Below are positions 60,778 to 64,000 of a stretch of 64,000 nt of DNA, piece by piece; positions within the stretch are counted from its first letter, which is position 1, and every line of letters begins with the position of its first letter. The position numbers were made by a program, and so were the translations under genes. A model generated the notes under the pieces. That model was not told where the DNA came from and made no database searches. It saw only the letters and a list, made by a program, of their open reading frames with translations. The stretch lies in NCBI GenBank assembly GCA_004299235.1, contig SCQL01000002.1, positions 62,001-126,000 of the forward strand. The letters run 5' to 3'. Origin of the DNA: a bacterium (GTDB lineage: Bacteria; Chloroflexota; Dormibacteria; Dormibacterales; Dormibacteraceae).

Positions 60778-62556
60778 GTGACCGAACCAGACCCGAGGGC
60801 GGGGAACCGCATCGGGGGAATGCGGCAGGCGCGCCCTCCCCGCCGGTCGCGGCCCGCCCGCAGCGCCGGCGTTGCGGTGCGCGACCTGGTCGAGACGGTC
60901 CGCCGCAGCGTCATCGGCCGAGACGCAACGCTGAGGGGTCCGTACGGGGAGCGGCTGATCACATATGCCGACTACACGGCATCCGGCCGGTCCCTGTCGT
61001 TCATCGAGGAGTTCATTCGGGACCGCGTGTTGCCGCTCTACGCGAACACTCACACGGAAGCATCCGCCACCGGGCTGCAGACGACGCACTACCGAGAGGA
61101 GGCTCGGCAGCTGATCCGCGAAGCGGTCGGCGCCGACGACGAATACGCCGTGATCTTCTGCGGCTCGGGCTCGACGGCGGCGATCGACAAGCTCGCTCAG
61201 CTTCTCGAGCTGCGCCTGCCGGCGGGCCTCGACGAAAAGTACGGGTTGAGAGAGCGGATACCGGAAGCCGAACGGCCCGTCATCTTCATCGGGCCCTACG
61301 AACATCACTCCAATGAGCTTCCGTGGCGCGAATCGATAGCCGACGTGGTCATCATCCCCGAGGACGCCCATGGACAGATCAGCGTGGCCGCCTTGGAGGA
61401 GGCGCTGGCCGGGTACCGTGATCGTCGATTGCGGATCGGCAGCTTCTCCGCCGCCTCCAACGTGACCGGCATCCTGAGCGACACGAGTGCGGTCTCCAAG
61501 CTTCTCCATCGACACGGGGCCCGTGCGTTCTGGGACTTCGCCGCCGCCGCTCCTTATGTCCCGATCCGCATGGCGGCCGCGGCTGAGGCTCCCCTGGACT
61601 ACATGGATGCCGTCTTTCTTTCGCCACACAAGCTGATCGGTGGGCCGGGATCGCCGGGCGTGCTCGTCGTTCGCAAGGACCTGCTGCGGAACGCGGTGCC
61701 GACCGTCCCCGGCGGTGGCACCGTCACCTTCGTCAGCCCGGTCGCACACCGCTACTCGGAGGATCCGGAGCATCGCGAGGAGGGAGGCACGCCGGCGATC
61801 GTCGAGTCGATTCGTGCCGGTCTCGCCTTCCTCGTCAAACAGCAGGTCGGGCCCGAGCGCATCCGTGCGCTGGAGGGGGGCTTGGCTCGCCGCGCACTCG
61901 ACCGTTGGCGGAAAAACCCCCGTCTCCAGGTCCTGGGCGACCTCGACGTCGATCGGCTCTCGATCATCTCCTTCGTCGTCAGTCGCGGTCAACGCCGGCT
62001 CCACCACAACTTCGTGATCGCCGTGCTGAACGATCTCTTCGGCATCCAGGCCCGAGGTGGATGCTCGTGCGCCGGGCCCTACGGGCATCGGCTGCTGGGC
62101 ATCGACCTGGCGGCCTCGCAAGCATTCGGGTGCCTGGTGCTGGAGGGCTACGAAGGCATCAAGCCGGGATGGGCCCGCGTCAACTTCAACTATTTCATCC
62201 CTGAATGGGAGTTCGATTTCATCCTTCAGGCGGTCGAAATGGTGGCTGACCAGGGCTGGCGGCTACTTCCGGATTACGCCTTCGATCCCCTGACAGGGCA
62301 GTGGACTCACCGGCAGGGTCGGACCCAGGCGCCGGGTCTGCTGCGTCACCTCGATTACGCCGGCGGCAGGCCGTCCACCCGTTCCGGCGACCTCGAGATC
62401 GAAGCGGCCGGCTACCTCGAGGAGGCACGCCGGATCCTGGGGCGGGCGCATACGGAGTCGAGTCCGGTCCCGGTCACGAACGTGGGCCCGGAGTTCGAGC
62501 GCCTTCGCTGGTTCTGGCTGCCCCATGAGATCGAGGCGGCCGCGGCCGCGGGCTAG
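60778..62556 (+). CDS. Large class-V PLP-dependent enzyme (cysteine desulfurase/lyase-like)
   Basis: 592 residues from GTG 60778, 7 bases after TACTGT (likely leaderless). PLP fold: LPLYANTHTEASATGLQTTH, FCGSGSTAAIDKL, GPYEHHSNELPWRES, FWDFAAAAPYVPI, and Lys285 in FLSPHKLIGGPGSPGVLVV, the cofactor lysine. Further GGCSCAGPYGHRLLG. About 180 residues longer than typical cysteine desulfurases because of N- and C-terminal extensions. Could be a C-S or C-N lyase, a desulfurase, or an aminotransferase; a molybdenum-cofactor-sulfurase-like role is also conceivable given the nearby molybdoenzyme. Substrate unknown. Confidence 0.8.
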   Translation: MTEPDPRAGNRIGGMRQARPPRRSRPARSAGVAVRDLVETVRRSVIGRDATLRGPYGERLITYADYTASGRSLSFIEEFIRDRVLPLYANTHTEASATGLQTTHYREEARQLIREAVGADDEYAVIFCGSGSTAAIDKLAQLLELRLPAGLDEKYGLRERIPEAERPVIFIGPYEHHSNELPWRESIADVVIIPEDAHGQISVAALEEALAGYRDRRLRIGSFSAASNVTGILSDTSAVSKLLHRHGARAFWDFAAAAPYVPIRMAAAAEAPLDYMDAVFLSPHKLIGGPGSPGVLVVRKDLLRNAVPTVPGGGTVTFVSPVAHRYSEDPEHREEGGTPAIVESIRAGLAFLVKQQVGPERIRALEGGLARRALDRWRKNPRLQVLGDLDVDRLSIISFVVSRGQRRLHHNFVIAVLNDLFGIQARGGCSCAGPYGHRLLGIDLAASQAFGCLVLEGYEGIKPGWARVNFNYFIPEWEFDFILQAVEMVADQGWRLLPDYAFDPLTGQWTHRQGRTQAPGLLRHLDYAGGRPSTRSGDLEIEAAGYLEEARRILGRAHTESSPVPVTNVGPEFERLRWFWLPHEIEAAAAAG

Positions 62557-62562
62557 GAACCG

Positions 62563-62604
62563 ACCGAGCGCTCGGTAGACAAATCGCCCTTGAGCCGCTA
62601 GAAT
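62563..62604 (+). promoter_or_regulatory. Operator/promoter site S7 (Rossmann protein and hydantoinase)
   Basis: Perfect ACCGAGCGCTCGGT at 62563-62576; -35 TAGACA 62576-62581; -10 TAGAAT 62599-62604; spacer 17 bp. The leader to ATG 62670 is about 60 bases. Confidence 0.83.
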
Positions 62605-62669
62605 GACGGTGTGACCGCGCGGCGGCTCGGGCCGGGCTGCGAAGTTCTTTTTATTGCAAGAGGGGTCAA

Positions 62670-63794
62670 ATGGGATCAATCGCTGTGTTCGGAGCCGCGG
62701 GGCAGGTGGGTTCGGGGGTGCTGCGCACATTGGCGGCGGCTCCGGACGTGACCCGGCTTGACGCGTTCGACGTCAAGTCCGGGCCGCTCGAGATCGAGGC
62801 CACCGACGCCGCCATGATCGCTGAGAAACTGCGCGCGCAGAGCCTGCAGATGGGCGTCGGTGTCGTCGACATGAGCGACGAGGAGCAGCTGGCTCAGACG
62901 CTTGTCGACGCGCAGCCGGACGTCATCGTGCAGGCGGCCATTCCCCGCTCCTGGTACAGCTTCTCGCAGATCCTGTCGCCGGCGATGTGGCAGCGCGTCA
63001 ACACCGAGGTCCGGATGGGTCCCTGGCTCCCCCTCTTCCTCGTTCTGCCATTTCGGCTGATGCGTGCCCGCAAGCTGGCCGGCCTGACGACGCCGGTGGT
63101 TCAGATCTCCTATCCGGACGTCGTGAACGCGGTGCTGGGAGCCATGGGCATGGCTCCCGCATGTGGCGCTGGGAACTCGGAAAACATCGCGACTGTGATG
63201 CGTCTTGTGGCGGCACGGCGGCTGTGCCTGCCCACCAAGGACGTGACGGTCGCTCTCGTCGCGCACCACTTTCACGCCTGGTCCCTGGTTTCCCAGGAGG
63301 ATGATCATGAGCGCCGGGTCGAGCGGCCGTTTCGCTTCCGGATCCATGCCCACCAGGTGGATGTGACCGCCGACCTCGATACCCGGGACTTCTGGGCGGA
63401 GGTGAAGGGCCATTACCCCCACAAGCGCCCGCTTTTCGCGGCCACCTCGGCGGCCAAGAACGTGCTCCGGATTCTCCGCGACGATCGCTCCCTTTCCCAC
63501 GTCTCCTCCCCGGCCGGCCGCGGCGCCGGCTTCGACACCCGGCTGGGACGCAAAGGCGCGGAGGTTGTGCTGCCGCCCCAGATGTCCGAGGCTGAAGCCG
63601 ATGCGCTGATCGCCAAGGCTCAGGCGGGCGACGGCATCGAGCGCATCGAGGCTGGCGGCGCAGTCCGGTTCACAGACGTCGCCTACGAGGCGATGAAGGG
63701 CGTGCTCGGATACGACTGCCGTGTGCTGGCTCCCGACGAGATAGTCGGGCGCGCCGACGAGCTGGTGGCCCGGCTGGAATCGGCCCGGAAGTAA
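62670..63794 (+). CDS. NAD(P)-binding Rossmann protein, saccharopine-dehydrogenase-like N-terminus
   Basis: 374 residues; AAGAGGGG before ATG 62670. N-terminal dinucleotide motif IAVFGAAGQVGSGVLRTLA, then VIVQAAIPRSWYSF and VVQISYPDVVNAVLGAMGM. The C-terminal half (VALVAHHFHAWSLVSQEDD, GAEVVLPPQMSEAEADALIA) is unfamiliar. Reminiscent of catalytic-site-poor oxidoreductases that accompany hydantoinase genes, but I cannot assign a reaction. Co-transcribed with hyuA 26 bp downstream. Confidence 0.7.
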   Translation: MGSIAVFGAAGQVGSGVLRTLAAAPDVTRLDAFDVKSGPLEIEATDAAMIAEKLRAQSLQMGVGVVDMSDEEQLAQTLVDAQPDVIVQAAIPRSWYSFSQILSPAMWQRVNTEVRMGPWLPLFLVLPFRLMRARKLAGLTTPVVQISYPDVVNAVLGAMGMAPACGAGNSENIATVMRLVAARRLCLPTKDVTVALVAHHFHAWSLVSQEDDHERRVERPFRFRIHAHQVDVTADLDTRDFWAEVKGHYPHKRPLFAATSAAKNVLRILRDDRSLSHVSSPAGRGAGFDTRLGRKGAEVVLPPQMSEAEADALIAKAQAGDGIERIEAGGAVRFTDVAYEAMKGVLGYDCRVLAPDEIVGRADELVARLESARK

Positions 63795-63820
63795 AGGTCG
63801 ATTCGGGCGAGCACGAAAGC

Positions 63821-64000
63821 ATGAAGAGGATTGGCGTGGACGTGGGCGGTACCTTCACCGACCTCGTCTACTGGGACGACCACAGCGGGCACCGCGTGGT
63901 CCACAAGGTCTCGACGACCACCGAGAACCCTGCCATGGGGACCGTGCAAGGCATCGTCGAGCTGTGCGAGCGGGCGGGGATCGAGCCTCGCGAAGTCGAC
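63821..64000 (+). CDS. Hydantoinase/oxoprolinase subunit A (3' end outside window)
   Basis: The first 60 codons are visible: RIGVDVGGTFTDLVYWDD is the acetate/hydantoinase-kinase ATP-binding start (DxGGTFTD), followed by HKVSTTTENPAMGTVQGI. HyuA-type enzymes open cyclic imides or N-methylhydantoin, or carboxylate ketones, with ATP, together with a B subunit expected just beyond the edge. Last visible gene of the S7 unit. Confidence 0.85.
   Translation, partial: MKRIGVDVGGTFTDLVYWDDHSGHRVVHKVSTTTENPAMGTVQGIVELCERAGIEPREVD

Noticed and set aside
62611..62750. GTG frame six bases after the S7 -10 box as a second leader peptide
   Set aside because: It runs out of frame into the Rossmann gene, and that gene has its own good AAGAGGGG site, so coupling is not needed.

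Overview
The window is about 65-68 % G+C with AT-richer patches, and most probably comes from an uncultured soil bacterium of the Terrabacteria (Actinomycetota, Chloroflexota or Dormibacterota type). This placement is inferred from an LCP-family protein, a stand-alone GT51 transglycosylase, a LysM/CHAP wall protein, lipoproteins with N-terminal lipoboxes (one after a twin-arginine signal), a DUF222/HNH relic with a CGAAC-N4-GTTYG SOS box, and many start codons lying 6-9 nt after a TANNNT -10 box (leaderless style). No rRNA or CRISPR array was seen.

Layout. 1-8.2 kb: housekeeping and secreted genes (sugar-binding lipoprotein cut by the left edge, phosphoesterase, BNR-type secreted protein, HMG-CoA lyase family, M32 carboxypeptidase). 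8.24-14.5 kb: a tRNA-Arg(UCU) followed by a 6.2 kb island bounded by a near-perfect copy of the tRNA 3' half. It carries an ECF sigma/membrane protein pair, a serine recombinase broken by a UGA codon and a frameshift, a MITE-like element and repeated recombinase-tail sequences. 15.4-20 kb: stress protein, cation transporter and an MgtE_N/CBS protein paired with an NRAMP-related transporter. 20-29 kb: cell-envelope genes, gamma-glutamyltranspeptidase, SDR, nitronate monooxygenase, MFS. 29.1-32.5 kb: tRNA-Tyr(GUA) followed by an AT-richer island with two secreted-protein genes between IS481 and IS256 relics.

32.5-44.4 kb: a cobalamin locus. A cobB-type gene diverges from a cobalamin-binding protein gene; then a B12 riboswitch with its terminator controls btuF, a permease fused to a Cys-rich CWC domain, btuD, cobQ, cobO, a bluB-cobT fusion, cobU, cobS and an alpha-ribazole-phosphatase-like gene. 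Between cobS and the phosphatase lies a deletion scar joining a cbiB start to a cobC/cobD-type aminotransferase end. 44.5-47.5 kb: decayed and small genes.

47.6 kb to the right edge: the most interesting region. Seven copies of a palindrome, ACCGAGCGCTCGGT or close variants, are built into sigma70-type promoters in front of every major transcription unit: an amino-acid-type ABC importer, isochorismatase-fold hydrolase, family III CoA-transferase, SDR, acyl-CoA ligase/BisC-type molybdoenzyme/OsmC operon, acyl-CoA dehydrogenase, a large class-V PLP enzyme and a Rossmann protein followed by hydantoinase A. One TetR-family gene lies inside and is the natural candidate for the repressor. I read this as one regulon for uptake and CoA-dependent breakdown of a nitrogen-containing, perhaps sulfur-containing or oxidised, compound. 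The substrate is unknown, and I do not recognise the combination as a described pathway.
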